Assembly: GCF_002871005.1 (NCBI RefSeq)
Contig: NZ_PHSN01000012.1
Span: 225,460 to 289,459 of the forward strand
Source: Acidimangrovimonas sediminis
GTDB taxonomy: Bacteria; Pseudomonadota; Alphaproteobacteria; Rhodobacterales; Rhodobacteraceae
Direction of reading: 5' to 3'
DNA: 64,000 nt
Of this stretch, positions 16,664 to 27,451 are shown piece by piece; positions within the stretch are counted from its first letter, which is position 1, and each line of letters starts with the position of its first letter. Under the pieces are notes generated by a model. The model ran no database searches. It was not told the DNA's origin and saw nothing but the letters and a program-made list of their open reading frames with translations. The translations under genes were made by a program, and so were the position numbers.

Positions 16664-17697
16664 CACCCCCTCCGCGCGGCAACCCGCGGCTTCAACCGGG
16701 CATAGAGGCGGGGCAGGGCGATCACCCCGATCAGCAGCAGGCCTATGAAGATCGACATCACGATGCCGGGCACGTTCAGCAGGCCGAAGCCGAAGGTGAC
16801 GAGGCCGATCACCAGCGCCGCCAGCACGACGCCGAGAATGGAGCCGGACCCGCCGAGGATGCTGACGCCGCCCAGCACCGTCATGGTGACGACCTGCAAC
16901 TCCCACCCGAAGGCGATCGAGGGGCGGGTGGAGCCCAGCCGCGAGGTCAGGCAGATCGCGGCCACCCCGGACAGGAGCCCGGTCAGCAGGAAGAGGATCG
17001 CCTTGATCCGCCCGGTCCGGATGCCCGAGAACCGCGCGCCCACGGGGTTGTTGCCGATGGCATAGACCGCGCGGCCGAAGCGGGTGGCGTGCAGGAGGAT
17101 CGCGAAGGCGATGGCGAGGGCCACGAACAGCACCAGCTCGAACGAGAACACCCAGAAGACGTAGCCCTGCCCGAAATAGGCCAGCCCCGCCGGATAGTCG
17201 GTATAGGCGTTCGAGCCGAGGATGATGTAGCTGAAGCCGCGGTAGAGGCTCATCGTGCCGATGGTCACCACGATGGAGGGCAGGCCGAAGCCCGTCACCA
17301 TCAGCGCGTTGAAGGCGCCGCAGATCAGCCCGGTGCCCAGCCCGATCGCCACCAGCAGGCCCACGCCGGCGCCTGCCGCCGCCGCCGCCCCCATCAGCGT
17401 CGAGGTGATGGCGATGATCGAGGCGACCGAAAGGTCGATCTCTCCGGCGATGATCAGCATTGCCATGGGGAAGGCGATGAAGCCGAGTTCGGTGAAGTTG
17501 AAGGTGGCGTCCGACAGGTTCCAGGGGTCGAGGAAATAGGGCGAGGCGAAGCAGTTGATGACGAAGATCGCCACCGCCACGAGGGCCAGCAGGAATTCCC
17601 AGCTCTTCAGCGCCCGCGCGCCGCGACGGTGCAGGCGGTCGGGAATGTTGCGGGGCGTGGCGGTCGTGGAGGGAGAAGAGAGGGTGGCATCGCTCAT
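16663..17697 (-). CDS. rhaQ: Rhamnose ABC transporter permease (second permease)
   Basis: 344-residue inner-membrane permease of the ribose/RbsC family with about ten helices. Family signs: [19 protein letters not shown] (about 80-98), the [10 protein letters not shown] element (about 145-155) and [19 protein letters not shown] near 275. It is the second of two different permeases in the operon; rhamnose importers of the rhaSTPQ type use a heterodimer. ATG overlaps the stop of rhaP and its own stop overlaps the start of rhaU, giving unbroken translational coupling. Confidence 0.94.
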   Translation of the reverse strand: MSDATLSSPSTTATPRNIPDRLHRRGARALKSWEFLLALVAVAIFVINCFASPYFLDPWNLSDATFNFTELGFIAFPMAMLIIAGEIDLSVASIIAITSTLMGAAAAAGAGVGLLVAIGLGTGLICGAFNALMVTGFGLPSIVVTIGTMSLYRGFSYIILGSNAYTDYPAGLAYFGQGYVFWVFSFELVLFVALAIAFAILLHATRFGRAVYAIGNNPVGARFSGIRTGRIKAILFLLTGLLSGVAAICLTSRLGSTRPSIAFGWELQVVTMTVLGGVSILGGSGSILGVVLAALVIGLVTFGFGLLNVPGIVMSIFIGLLLIGVIALPRLYARLKPRVAARRG

Positions 17698-18683
17698 GTC
17701 CGGGCCTCCAGCGCGGTCTGTTCGACGGATTTCAGGATGATGCGGCCGGGCCGGCGGCTTTCGCGCGCGTTGATCGCCACAGCGGCAAGGATCGCGGCGC
17801 CCGAGATCGCCATCTGCCAGAAGGGCGAGACCCCGATCACCGGCAGCGCGTTCTTGGTGATCCCGAGGAACAGCGCGCCGAGAAACGCGCCCGCGACCGA
17901 CCCCGCCCCGCCCGCGATGGAGATGCCGCCGATCACGCAGGCCGCCACGACATCAAGCTCGAACCCGTTGGCGATGTCGACATAGGCGACAGCATAGCGC
18001 GAGATCCAGAGGTAGCCCGCCAACCCCGCCAGCGCGCCCGACAGTGTGAAGGCCCAGAACTGGGTGCGGCCCACGTCGATGCCGGTATAGACTGCGGCAT
18101 TGGGGTTGCCGCCGACGGCAAAGAAGGCCCGGCCCAGCGGCGTGGCCCGGATCAGCACCACGAAGACCAGAACCACCGCGATGGCGATCCAGGCCAGCAC
18201 CGGCAGGCCGAGGACAACGGCGCGCGGAAAGCCCTTGAAGGCCCCGCTCAGCGCCTGGTCGTTGATCCACTTGCCTCCCGAGAGGACGAAGATCATGCCG
18301 CGGGCGATGGTCATGGTGCCCAGCGTCACGACGATGGGAGGAATATCCAGCTTCCACACCAGCACGCCGTTGATCGCGCCGACCAGCGCGCCCGCGGCGA
18401 CGGCGGCCAGGATGATCAGCGGCAGGGGCACGCCCGCCACGTCGAGCATCGCCGCGATCATCCCGGCCAGCGCGAGGTTCGCCGCGACCGACAGGTCGAT
18501 GCAGCGGCACAGGATCACCACCATCTCGCCAAGCGCGAGGATGATCAGCGGCGAGGTGTCGGTGAAGGTGCCGATCAGGTTCAACGGCGCGATGAAGGCG
18601 GGAAAGCGCAGCGCGATGGCGCCGGTCATCACCACGATGGCCAGAAGCAGAAGCGCCTCGCGCGATTTCAGGTGGCGGCTCAT
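17694..18683 (-). CDS. rhaP: Rhamnose ABC transporter permease (first permease)
   Basis: 329-residue RbsC-type permease, about ten membrane helices. Conserved landmarks: [20 protein letters not shown] (about 53-72), [12 protein letters not shown] and the [20 protein letters not shown] segment near 260. The frame is open for another 650 bases upstream, but that is the shadow of the ATPase gene. I start at the ATG at 18683, which overlaps the ATPase stop (ATGA). Pairs with RhaQ and the RhaT ATPase. Confidence 0.94.
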   Translation of the reverse strand: MSRHLKSREALLLLAIVVMTGAIALRFPAFIAPLNLIGTFTDTSPLIILALGEMVVILCRCIDLSVAANLALAGMIAAMLDVAGVPLPLIILAAVAAGALVGAINGVLVWKLDIPPIVVTLGTMTIARGMIFVLSGGKWINDQALSGAFKGFPRAVVLGLPVLAWIAIAVVLVFVVLIRATPLGRAFFAVGGNPNAAVYTGIDVGRTQFWAFTLSGALAGLAGYLWISRYAVAYVDIANGFELDVVAACVIGGISIAGGAGSVAGAFLGALFLGITKNALPVIGVSPFWQMAISGAAILAAVAINARESRRPGRIILKSVEQTALEART

Positions 18684-20278
18684 GCCGGTTCCTCCGTGGC
18701 AAGGGGGGCTGCCTTGGCGTCCGCCGCGATCCCGGCGGCGGCCCGCACCAGCACCTCGGGGCTCATCTCCGCCCGGTCGAGGCGGGCGGCGATGCGCCCC
18801 TCGCGCATCACGATGGCGCGGTCGGACATGCCCATGATCTCGGGGATCTCGGAACTGACCATGATCACGGCGAGGCCCTCGGCCGCCAGTTCCGCCATGA
18901 AGGCATGCACCGCCGCCTTCGATCCGATGTCGATGCCCTTGGTGGGTTCGTCGAGGATGATCACCCGCGGTTTCGTCGCCAGCCACTTGGCGATCACCAC
19001 CTTCTGCTGGTTGCCGCCCGACAGGTTCGCGATGTCCTGGTCGAGGCTGGCCGCGCGCAGATCGAGGCGTTCGCAATAGGTGCGGGCCAGCGCGAATTCC
19101 TCGGCCAGCCGCAGGAACCCGCTGCGCGAGGTGCGGCCCAGCGAGGGCAGGGTGACGTTCTGGAAGATCGGCAACCCCTTGATCGCGCCCTGCTTGCCGC
19201 GGTCCTCGGGGACGTAGACGATGCCCTGCCCGATGGCCTGGCCGATTGCGCCCGCGGCGCCGCGGGCCGCCAGGTCCACCTCGCCGATCCGGCAGGCCCC
19301 GGCCGAGGGGCGCGAGATGCCGAAGAGGCATTGCATCAGCTCCGACCGGCCGGCGCCCACGAGGCCGTAGAAGCCGAGGATCTCGCCCTCGTGCAGATCG
19401 AAGGTGACATCGTCGAATTCGGTCGGATGGCTCAGCCCTTCGACCTGCATCACCCGGGGGCCGGGGGCGGGGGTGCGTTCGGGAAAGATCTGGTCGACGG
19501 CGCGGCCCACCATCATCTGCACCAGCTGCGCCTCGGTCACGTCGCGCATGCGGCCGCTGCCGACATGGCGGCCGTCTCGGAACACCGTCCAGCGGTCGGC
19601 AATCCGGAAGATCTCGTCGAACTTGTGGCTGATGAACAAGATCGCCTTGCCCTCGGCCTTCAGTCGATCGACGAGGGCGTAAAGCTCGTGGATCTCCTTG
19701 TGGCTGAGCGCGGCGGTGGGTTCGTCCATGATCACCACGCGGGCGTCGATGGAAAGCGCACGGGCGATGGCCACGAGGTGCTTCGACGCGATCCCGAGGT
19801 CGGACAGTTTCGCGCCCGGGTCGAGGCTGGCGCCGATCCGGGTGAGGATGGCGCCGGCCTCCTGCCGCATCTTCCGCCAGTCAATCAGCCCGAGGGGCCC
19901 GCGCGGCGCATGGCCCAGAAAGATGTTCTCGGCTACCGTAAGCTCATCGAACAGCACGGTTTCCTGATGGATCGCGGTCACGCCCGCGCGGGCGGCATCG
20001 GCGGCCGAGGGAAAGCGCACCTCCTGCCCGTCAAGGCGGATCGTGCCGCCGTCGGGCTGGTAGATGCCGGTCAGGATCTTGACGATGGTCGACTTGCCCG
20101 CACCGTTCTCGCCCACCAGCGCGGTGACCTCGCCGGGGTAAAGCTCCAGCGCGACACCGTCGAGGGCGCGCACGCCCGGAAAGCTCTTGCCGATGCCGTC
20201 GAGCGCGAGGACCGGCGGGGCATTGGCCGCGTCGGTCTCGGCATGGGAAAGGGATGTGGCCGGGGGCAGGGCGGTCAT
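18680..20278 (-). CDS. rhaT: Rhamnose ABC transporter ATP-binding protein (two ABC domains)
   Basis: 532-residue sugar-import ATPase with two nucleotide-binding domains, RbsA/MglA type. Domain 1 (about 25-265) has Walker A GENGAGKST and Walker B VVIMDEPTAAL. Domain 2 (about 275-510) has the usual degenerate Walker A (GLVGAGRSE) but an intact signature LSGGNQQK and VIILDEPTKGID. Separated from rhaS by 87 bp that form a large stem-loop; followed by rhaP with a 4-base overlap. Named RhaT by operon position; not related to the E. coli RhaT symporter. Confidence 0.95.
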   Translation of the reverse strand: MTALPPATSLSHAETDAANAPPVLALDGIGKSFPGVRALDGVALELYPGEVTALVGENGAGKSTIVKILTGIYQPDGGTIRLDGQEVRFPSAADAARAGVTAIHQETVLFDELTVAENIFLGHAPRGPLGLIDWRKMRQEAGAILTRIGASLDPGAKLSDLGIASKHLVAIARALSIDARVVIMDEPTAALSHKEIHELYALVDRLKAEGKAILFISHKFDEIFRIADRWTVFRDGRHVGSGRMRDVTEAQLVQMMVGRAVDQIFPERTPAPGPRVMQVEGLSHPTEFDDVTFDLHEGEILGFYGLVGAGRSELMQCLFGISRPSAGACRIGEVDLAARGAAGAIGQAIGQGIVYVPEDRGKQGAIKGLPIFQNVTLPSLGRTSRSGFLRLAEEFALARTYCERLDLRAASLDQDIANLSGGNQQKVVIAKWLATKPRVIILDEPTKGIDIGSKAAVHAFMAELAAEGLAVIMVSSEIPEIMGMSDRAIVMREGRIAARLDRAEMSPEVLVRAAAGIAADAKAAPLATEEPA

Positions 20279-20307
20279 GTCGGGAAACCTCCGGTAAAGG
20301 GAGAGGT

Positions 20308-20358
20308 GCCGGCGCGCGCAGGGCCCGGCGAGGGCCGGGGAGCGGGGCGCGTGCCGGC
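20308..20358 (-). promoter_or_regulatory. Nested stem-loop between rhaS and rhaT
   Basis: A 12-bp stem with one G-T pair (20308-20319 with 20347-20358) encloses a second hairpin (CCCGGC/GCCGGG, about 20324-20337). It sits between the binding-protein and ATPase genes of one operon. By analogy with malE-type operons this may protect rhaS mRNA or reduce read-through so that binding protein is made in excess. The structure is visible; the role is inferred. Confidence 0.6.
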
Positions 20359-20365
20359 GGGCCGT

Positions 20366-21382
20366 TCAGAACATCTTGGCGTATTTGTCGACGTTCGAGG
20401 CGTCGAAGACGAAGGGCTTGCCCATCACGCCGACGTTGTCCTTGTTGAGCGTCGTGTCGCCCATCTTGCCCATGCCGATCTTGGCGCCGGGCGCGGCCTT
20501 CGCCTTCTTGGCGGCAAGGTTGTAGGCCACCATCGTCGCCGCATAGCCAAGGTCGATCGGGTTCCAGAGCGCGAAGCTCTTCGAGGCGCCGGTCTTCACG
20601 TGGGCGGCCATCTGCGACGGCAGGCCAAGGCCGGTGACGTTGATCTTGCCGGTCATCTTGGCGTCCTCGACCGCCTGCGACGCGGCCGAGATGGCGACGG
20701 TCGACGGGGCGATGATGGTCTTGAGATCCGGGTATTTCTTGATCAGGCCCTGTGCCTGCCGGTACGACTTGTCCGAAAGGTCGTCGCCATAGACCACCGA
20801 GACCAGCTTGATCTTGGGATAGTCGGCCTTCATCGCGATCTTCATCGCATCGATCCAGGCGTTCTGGTTCGTCGCGGTGGCCGAAGCCGACAGCACCGCC
20901 ACCTCGCCGCCGTCGGGCATGTTGTCTGCCGCCATCTTGATCAGCGTCTTGCCGATCAGCGGGGTCGAGCTGTCGTCAAGCTGCATCTCGCGGCCCGCCT
21001 TGGCCACGCCGCTGTCGAAGGAGATGACCGTGATCCCGCGCTTCATCGCCTTCTTCAGCACCGGCACCAGCGCGTCCTGATCGTTGGCCGAGATCGCGAT
21101 GGCATCCACGTGCTGCGCGATCAGCGAATTGATCACCTGGATCTGGCCCTCGGCGGTGGTGTTGGTGGGGCCGGTGTAGATGATCTTGACGTCGCCCAGT
21201 TCCGACGCGGCCTTCTCGGCGCCCTTGTCGACCGCGTCGAAGAAGCCGATGCCAAGCGCCTTCACCACGACGGCGATGCGCATCTCCTTGGCCTGGGCCA
21301 TGGCGCTGGTGGTCATCATCAGGCCGGCTGCCAGCGTGGCGGTGGTCAGGCCCCTCAGGAATGTCTTTCTGGTGATGTTCAT
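20366..21382 (-). CDS. rhaS: Rhamnose ABC transporter substrate-binding protein
   Basis: 338-residue periplasmic sugar-binding protein of the RbsB-like Peripla_BP_4 group. Signal peptide at residues 1-31 (basic NITRKTFLRG, then hydrophobic, cleavage after AMAQA). Conserved segments include GLGLPSQMAAHV and the sugar-binding DQDALVPVLKKA (about 103-114). It follows rhaR by 37 bp and precedes the rhaS-rhaT stem-loop. Ligand L-rhamnose follows from the complete rha locus around it. RhaS here means the transporter subunit, not the E. coli AraC-type activator. Confidence 0.94.
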   Translation of the reverse strand: MNITRKTFLRGLTTATLAAGLMMTTSAMAQAKEMRIAVVVKALGIGFFDAVDKGAEKAASELGDVKIIYTGPTNTTAEGQIQVINSLIAQHVDAIAISANDQDALVPVLKKAMKRGITVISFDSGVAKAGREMQLDDSSTPLIGKTLIKMAADNMPDGGEVAVLSASATATNQNAWIDAMKIAMKADYPKIKLVSVVYGDDLSDKSYRQAQGLIKKYPDLKTIIAPSTVAISAASQAVEDAKMTGKINVTGLGLPSQMAAHVKTGASKSFALWNPIDLGYAATMVAYNLAAKKAKAAPGAKIGMGKMGDTTLNKDNVGVMGKPFVFDASNVDKYAKMF

Positions 21383-21419
21383 GGTCTCTCCTCCCTTGAC
21401 CGTTCTTGACGTCTTTTGA

Positions 21420-22229
21420 CTACTCCCCGCCGCCTGCCTCCCGCAGGGACGCCCGGGACGCGTCGACCGTGATCAGCCGAATGTCGGCGGCGTCCAGCAT
21501 CTGCGCCTCGCGGTCGGAAATGCCATCATCGGTGATCACCGTGTGGATCCGCGCCAGCGGGCAGAGCACCAGGCTGGAGCGTGCGCGGAACTTCGACGAA
21601 TCCACCAGAACCACCAACTCGTCGGCCTGGTCGATCAGCTTCTGTTCGGCCTGGATCAGCAGCGGGTCGCCCTCCATCAGCCCCAGCGGCGCAAGGCCCT
21701 GGGCGCCCATGAACATCCTCCGGGCGTAGAAATGCGACGAGCCGTCGTCGTCGAAGGGCGACAGGATGATGTTCTGTTCGCGGTAGATCGCGCCCGCGGG
21801 CAGAAGCACGGTATTGCGCGAATTTCGCAGCAAATGCTCGGCGATCGGAAAGCTGTTGGTGAAGACCTGGCAGCGGCGGGTCGACAGCGGATGCACCATC
21901 TGGAACGTCGTCGTGCCGCCGTTGATGATGATCGGGTCGCCCTCTTCGCACATTTCGACTGCTGCGCGGGCGATGGCGCGCTTGGCGGCGATGTGGCGGG
22001 TCTCGTTCACCATGAAGGGGCGGCCCGACAGCGTGCCGAACTGCGGCGGCGCGATCGCCTCGGCCCCGCCGCGCACCCGGCGCAGCTTCTTCTGGATGTG
22101 CAGTGTGGCGATGTCGCGGCGGATCGTCGATTCCGACGCCTCGGTCAGCGCGCAGAGGTCCGGCACGGTGGCGACCGGGCGCTCCTGCACCGCGGACAGA
22201 ATGATCCTGTGACGTTCGCTCTCGTGCAT
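21420..22229 (-). CDS. rhaR: DeoR-family transcriptional regulator of rhamnose genes
   Basis: 269-residue DeoR-type repressor: HTH at about residues 10-60 (VPDLCALTEASESTIRRDIATL), then the phosphosugar-sensing DeoRC domain with the INGGTTTFQM loop (about 118-127). GGGAGGACCAG supports the ATG at 22229. It is the first gene of rhaRSTPQUK and is divergent from rhaDI with AT-rich repeats between, as in Rhizobium, where this regulator represses both units and is released by a rhamnose-derived metabolite. Not related to the AraC-type RhaR of enteric bacteria. Confidence 0.94.
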   Translation of the reverse strand: MHESERHRIILSAVQERPVATVPDLCALTEASESTIRRDIATLHIQKKLRRVRGGAEAIAPPQFGTLSGRPFMVNETRHIAAKRAIARAAVEMCEEGDPIIINGGTTTFQMVHPLSTRRCQVFTNSFPIAEHLLRNSRNTVLLPAGAIYREQNIILSPFDDDGSSHFYARRMFMGAQGLAPLGLMEGDPLLIQAEQKLIDQADELVVLVDSSKFRARSSLVLCPLARIHTVITDDGISDREAQMLDAADIRLITVDASRASLREAGGGE

Positions 22230-22272
22230 CTGGTCCTCCCTTGGCCGGCACGCTCTCATCGAAAATCGTCAC

Positions 22273-22345
22273 TGTCAATCAAAAACGGTCATGAATATTT
22301 CACAGCAGTCATAGAGTGACAGTTTATGAGTGAATATGATTGACA
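22273..22345. promoter_or_regulatory. Operator/promoter region between rhaR and rhaD
   Basis: AT-rich island with TGTCAATCA (22273-22281) and its exact reverse complement TGATTGACA (22337-22345), plus a second pair ACTGTCA (22271-22277) and TGACAGT (22317-22323). The shared half-site TGTCA occurs in spaced, facing copies, as DeoR proteins use for looping. TTGACA at 22340 may also be a -35 box for rhaD. Likely RhaR operators. Confidence 0.6.
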
Positions 22346-22423
22346 ATCCGCCGCAGGATGACAGGATGCGGCACGTCAGGCGGCGGGCGCAGATTGCCCG
22401 CGGCCAGCGCAAGGGAGGATGCC

Positions 22424-24526
<2,103 letters not shown>

Positions 24527-24530
24527 GGCC

Positions 24531-25805
24531 ATGATCGACAAGGACCTGATCGCCGCCGGTAACGCGGCGCAGCTTGACGCCCTCACTGCGGATTACGAGG
24601 CGCTCGGCGCGCATCTGGCCCGGCGCGGCATCGACATCGACGCCATCAAGACCAAGGTCGCGGCCTATGGCGTGGCGGTGCCGTCGTGGGGTGTGGGCAC
24701 CGGCGGCACGCGGTTCGCGCGCTTTCCCGGGGGCGGGGAGCCGCGGGATATCTTCGACAAGTTCGACGATTGCGGGGTGATCCACCAGCTGACGGCGGCC
24801 ACGCCGCGGGTCAGCCTGCACATCCCGTGGGACAAGGCCCCCGTGTCCGATTTGCGCGCCAAGGCGGAAGAGGTCGGGCTGGGCTTCGACGCGATGAATT
24901 CCAACACCTTCCAGGACCAGCCGGGGCAGGCGCTCAGCTACAAGTACGGATCGCTCAGCCACACCGACCCGGCGACCCGGGCGCAGGCGGTGGAACACAA
25001 CCTCGAATGCGTCGAGATCGGCGCGGCGCTGGGGTCGAAGGCGCTGACGATCTGGATCGGCGACGGCTCGAACTTTCCCGGCCAGACCGACCTGACCGGC
25101 CAGTTTGAGCGGTACCTGGAGGCGACCGCCCAGATCTATGCGGGCCTGCCCGCCGACTGGCGCCTTTTCACCGAGCACAAGATGTTCGAGCCCGCCTTTT
25201 ATTCGACCGTGGTGCAGGACTGGGGCAGCAACCTGATGATCGCCCAGCATCTGGGGGAAAAGGCCTTCTGCCTCGTCGATCTGGGCCACCACGCGCCGAA
25301 CGTGAATATCGAGATGATCGTCGCGCGGCTGATCCATGCGGGCAAGCTTGGCGGCTTCCACTTCAACGATTCGAAGTATGGCGACGACGATCTCGACACC
25401 GCGGCGATCGCGCCCTACCGGCTGTTTCTGGTGTTCAACGAACTTGTCGCGGCCGAGGGAAAGCCGGGGTTCACGCCGGCCCACATGCTGGACCAGAGCC
25501 ATAACGTCACCGACCCGATCGAAAGCCTGATGCTCTCGGCCGTCGAGGTGCAGCGCGCCTATGCGCAGGCGCTTCTGGTCGACCGCGCCGCACTTGCGGG
25601 GTTCCAGCAGGAGAATGACGCGCTGATGGCCACGGGCGAACTGAAGGCCGCCTTCCGCACCGACGTGGGGCCGATCCTGGCCATGGCGCGGTTCGAGGCC
25701 GGCGCGGCGATCGACCCGGTTGCCACCTTCCGCGCCGCGGGCTACCGCGCCAGGGTGGCGGCGGAGCGTCCGGCGGTCAGCGGGGCAGGGGGCGGGATCG
25801 TCTAG
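24531..25805 (+). CDS. rhaI: L-rhamnose isomerase (rhizobial type)
   Basis: 424-residue isomerase that turns L-rhamnose into L-rhamnulose, TIM-barrel family distinct in sequence from E. coli RhaA. Visible features: TEHKMFEPAFY (about 215-225) and the metal-site stretch GGFHFNDSKYGDDDLD (about 280-295), plus the family-typical GSLSHTD segment. AGGTAAGG before the ATG at 24531, four bases after rhaD. Its stop codon overlaps the end of the convergent cyclase gene by four bases (25802-25805), so there is no room for a separate terminator. Confidence 0.96.
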   Translation: MIDKDLIAAGNAAQLDALTADYEALGAHLARRGIDIDAIKTKVAAYGVAVPSWGVGTGGTRFARFPGGGEPRDIFDKFDDCGVIHQLTAATPRVSLHIPWDKAPVSDLRAKAEEVGLGFDAMNSNTFQDQPGQALSYKYGSLSHTDPATRAQAVEHNLECVEIGAALGSKALTIWIGDGSNFPGQTDLTGQFERYLEATAQIYAGLPADWRLFTEHKMFEPAFYSTVVQDWGSNLMIAQHLGEKAFCLVDLGHHAPNVNIEMIVARLIHAGKLGGFHFNDSKYGDDDLDTAAIAPYRLFLVFNELVAAEGKPGFTPAHMLDQSHNVTDPIESLMLSAVEVQRAYAQALLVDRAALAGFQQENDALMATGELKAAFRTDVGPILAMARFEAGAAIDPVATFRAAGYRARVAAERPAVSGAGGGIV

Positions 25806-26551
25806 GCGCCGCCCGCGCCGGCTGTCTGGTCCGCAATCAGGGCGACGGCGCGCAACGGCGCGCCGGTGCCGTCGCGGATCGGCAGCGGCAGCCCGACCAG
25901 CGTGCTGGCGGGCGGCAACAGGCCAAGGTTGTTGAAGTTCTCGCCGATCAGCACGCCATTGCCCAGAAGCGCCCGATGGGCCGCGAAATCCGCGCTGTCG
26001 GAGGGGTCGATCGACAGGCAGTCGCACCCCGCCAGCACCACGCCGCGCGCGACCAGAAGCGCCGCCGCCGCGCCCGAGAGGCCGGGCCAGGAGGCGAGGA
26101 AGCGTTCCGGGTCGTCGCGAAAGAAACGGTCCCAGCCGAAGTGGAACATCACCGCGTCGCGCTCTTGCAACCGGCCGTGGCGGGTTTCCCACGCCTCGAT
26201 CTCTTCGGCGGTGACGGGGTGGTCCGGCGCCCGCCCGGGCATCTGAAGGCAGGCCAGCCGCAGGGCGAGCTGGTCCACCGGCACTTCGGCGATGGTGGCG
26301 CCGCCGGCCACGAAATGCACCGGCGCATCCAGATGGGTGCCGGTGTGTTCGCCCAGCGACAGCGCGTGGTACTTGCTGACGCCCCCGGTCTCGTAGCTGT
26401 CGCACAGGTCGTGGCACATGGGCGGATGACCCGGCCAGACCGGCATGCCGGGATGAAGTTCATGCGTCAGGTCGACGGCGCGGTGGCGCGCGATCAACGC
26501 CTCCGGCGTCAACCTTGTGCCGGAGGAGTGCGGGGCGGGCGTGTCAGCCAT
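25802..26551 (-). CDS. Cyclase-family metal hydrolase (kynurenine-formamidase-like)
   Basis: 249-residue protein of the cyclase family (isatin hydrolase / KynB fold). The metal site motif HTGTHLDAPVHF is present (about 68-79), with LSIDPSD further on. The family hydrolyses amide, ester or lactone-like bonds with Mn or Zn. Its ATG lies eight bases inside the end of the GntR gene, with a poor ribosome site, so it is probably translated by coupling. The pair diverges from the sugar-acid operon, which raises the possibility of a lactone substrate, but true KynB formamidase or an unrelated hydrolase remain possible. Confidence 0.88.
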   Translation of the reverse strand: MADTPAPHSSGTRLTPEALIARHRAVDLTHELHPGMPVWPGHPPMCHDLCDSYETGGVSKYHALSLGEHTGTHLDAPVHFVAGGATIAEVPVDQLALRLACLQMPGRAPDHPVTAEEIEAWETRHGRLQERDAVMFHFGWDRFFRDDPERFLASWPGLSGAAAALLVARGVVLAGCDCLSIDPSDSADFAAHRALLGNGVLIGENFNNLGLLPPASTLVGLPLPIRDGTGAPLRAVALIADQTAGAGGA

Positions 26552-27266
26552 TGTCGCGCTCGAAGATCTCCGGGCGTTCCCGGCTCAGCAACTCGATGGA
26601 GCCGAAGACCTCCTCGAGATGCGCCTGCATCGACTGCCGCGCGGCGGCGGCATCGCCCCCCGCGATCGCCTCGGTGATCTTGCGGTGCTGGGCCAGAAGG
26701 GTGGCAAGGTGCTGGCTGTCGGGCAGGCTGAGATAGCGCACGCGGTCCAGCTGGCCCTTGACCGTCTGGAGGATCTTCCAGGCGCGCGGCAGGTCGCAGT
26801 GATCGCAAAGCGCCTGGTGGAACGCCTCGTCCAGCGCGAGAAAGCCGGTGCGGTCCCCCGCCGCGATCGCCCGTTTCTGGCGGTCGAGCAGCTCCTCGAG
26901 GTAGCGCGCGAGACCCGGCGACATGGTGGCCGCCGCGCGCTCGGCGATGCTGCATTCGAGGGCGGCGCGGATGAACTGCGCCTCGCGCACCTCGGTCAGC
27001 CGGATCGGGGCGACGAAGCTGCCGCGCTGGGGCAGGATGTCGACCAGCCCCTCCTCGGCAAGGCGAATCAGCGCCTCGCGCACGGGGGTGCGGCTGACGC
27101 CCATCTGCTGCGACAGGTCCGCCTCGCTCAGCCGCTGCTTGGGCGCCAGATCGAGGGTCAGGATCTCGCCGCGCAGGAATCGGTGGATCTGCGACACGAT
27201 AGGCTGGCGCGCGTCGTAGCGGCGCGTCCAGCGCCGCGCCAGCTGCTCCTCCCCGATCTGCTGCAT
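26544..27266 (-). CDS. GntR-family transcriptional regulator (FCD/FadR subgroup)
   Basis: 240-residue regulator. GntR winged HTH at about 18-85 (LSEADLSQQMGVSRTPVREAL, a textbook recognition helix) and an all-helical FCD ligand domain at about 95-225 with metal-ligand-type Asp/His positions (DEAFHQALCDHCDLPRAW). The start is uncertain: the ATG at 27266 has GGAGGG directly against it with no spacer, while an in-frame GTG at 27287 has GGGAACGA before it. The divergent operon for sugar-acid import has a near-consensus promoter with a repeated CATACTA element, the probable operator. Ligand perhaps a hexonate or fructuronate. Confidence 0.9.
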   Translation of the reverse strand: MQQIGEEQLARRWTRRYDARQPIVSQIHRFLRGEILTLDLAPKQRLSEADLSQQMGVSRTPVREALIRLAEEGLVDILPQRGSFVAPIRLTEVREAQFIRAALECSIAERAAATMSPGLARYLEELLDRQKRAIAAGDRTGFLALDEAFHQALCDHCDLPRAWKILQTVKGQLDRVRYLSLPDSQHLATLLAQHRKITEAIAGGDAAAARQSMQAHLEEVFGSIELLSRERPEIFERDNG

Positions 27267-27363
27267 CCCTCCGGCCCCTCTCGTCACTCGTTCCCGTGAT
27301 CCCGCGCCGCGCGGGCCGGTCTTCGTGCCGAACCATGCCACGCGCAGACCGTCGCGGCAAGCG

Positions 27364-27392
27364 TTGACACACTACCATACTAGTCATACTAT
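27364..27392 (+). promoter_or_regulatory. Sigma-70 promoter of the sugar-acid operon with repeated operator
   Basis: TTGACA (27364-27369), a 17-bp spacer and TACTAT (27387-27392) make a near-consensus promoter about 60 bp before the binding-protein start. CATACTA is directly repeated at 27376-27382 and 27385-27391, inside the spacer and over the -10 box, with a central ACTAGT. A regulator bound there would block polymerase; the divergent GntR protein is the obvious candidate. Confidence 0.75.
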
Positions 27393-27451
27393 CCGCTTCA
27401 GCAAGACATCGGCAGGAGGCCGGGATGCTTGCCCAGAGGGAGGAAGGATCA

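Noticed and set aside
17694..19331. A 545-residue version of the rhaP permease
   Set aside because: The first about 215 residues are a frame-shifted shadow of rhaT; the ATG at 18683 overlapping the rhaT stop gives a normal RbsC-type length.
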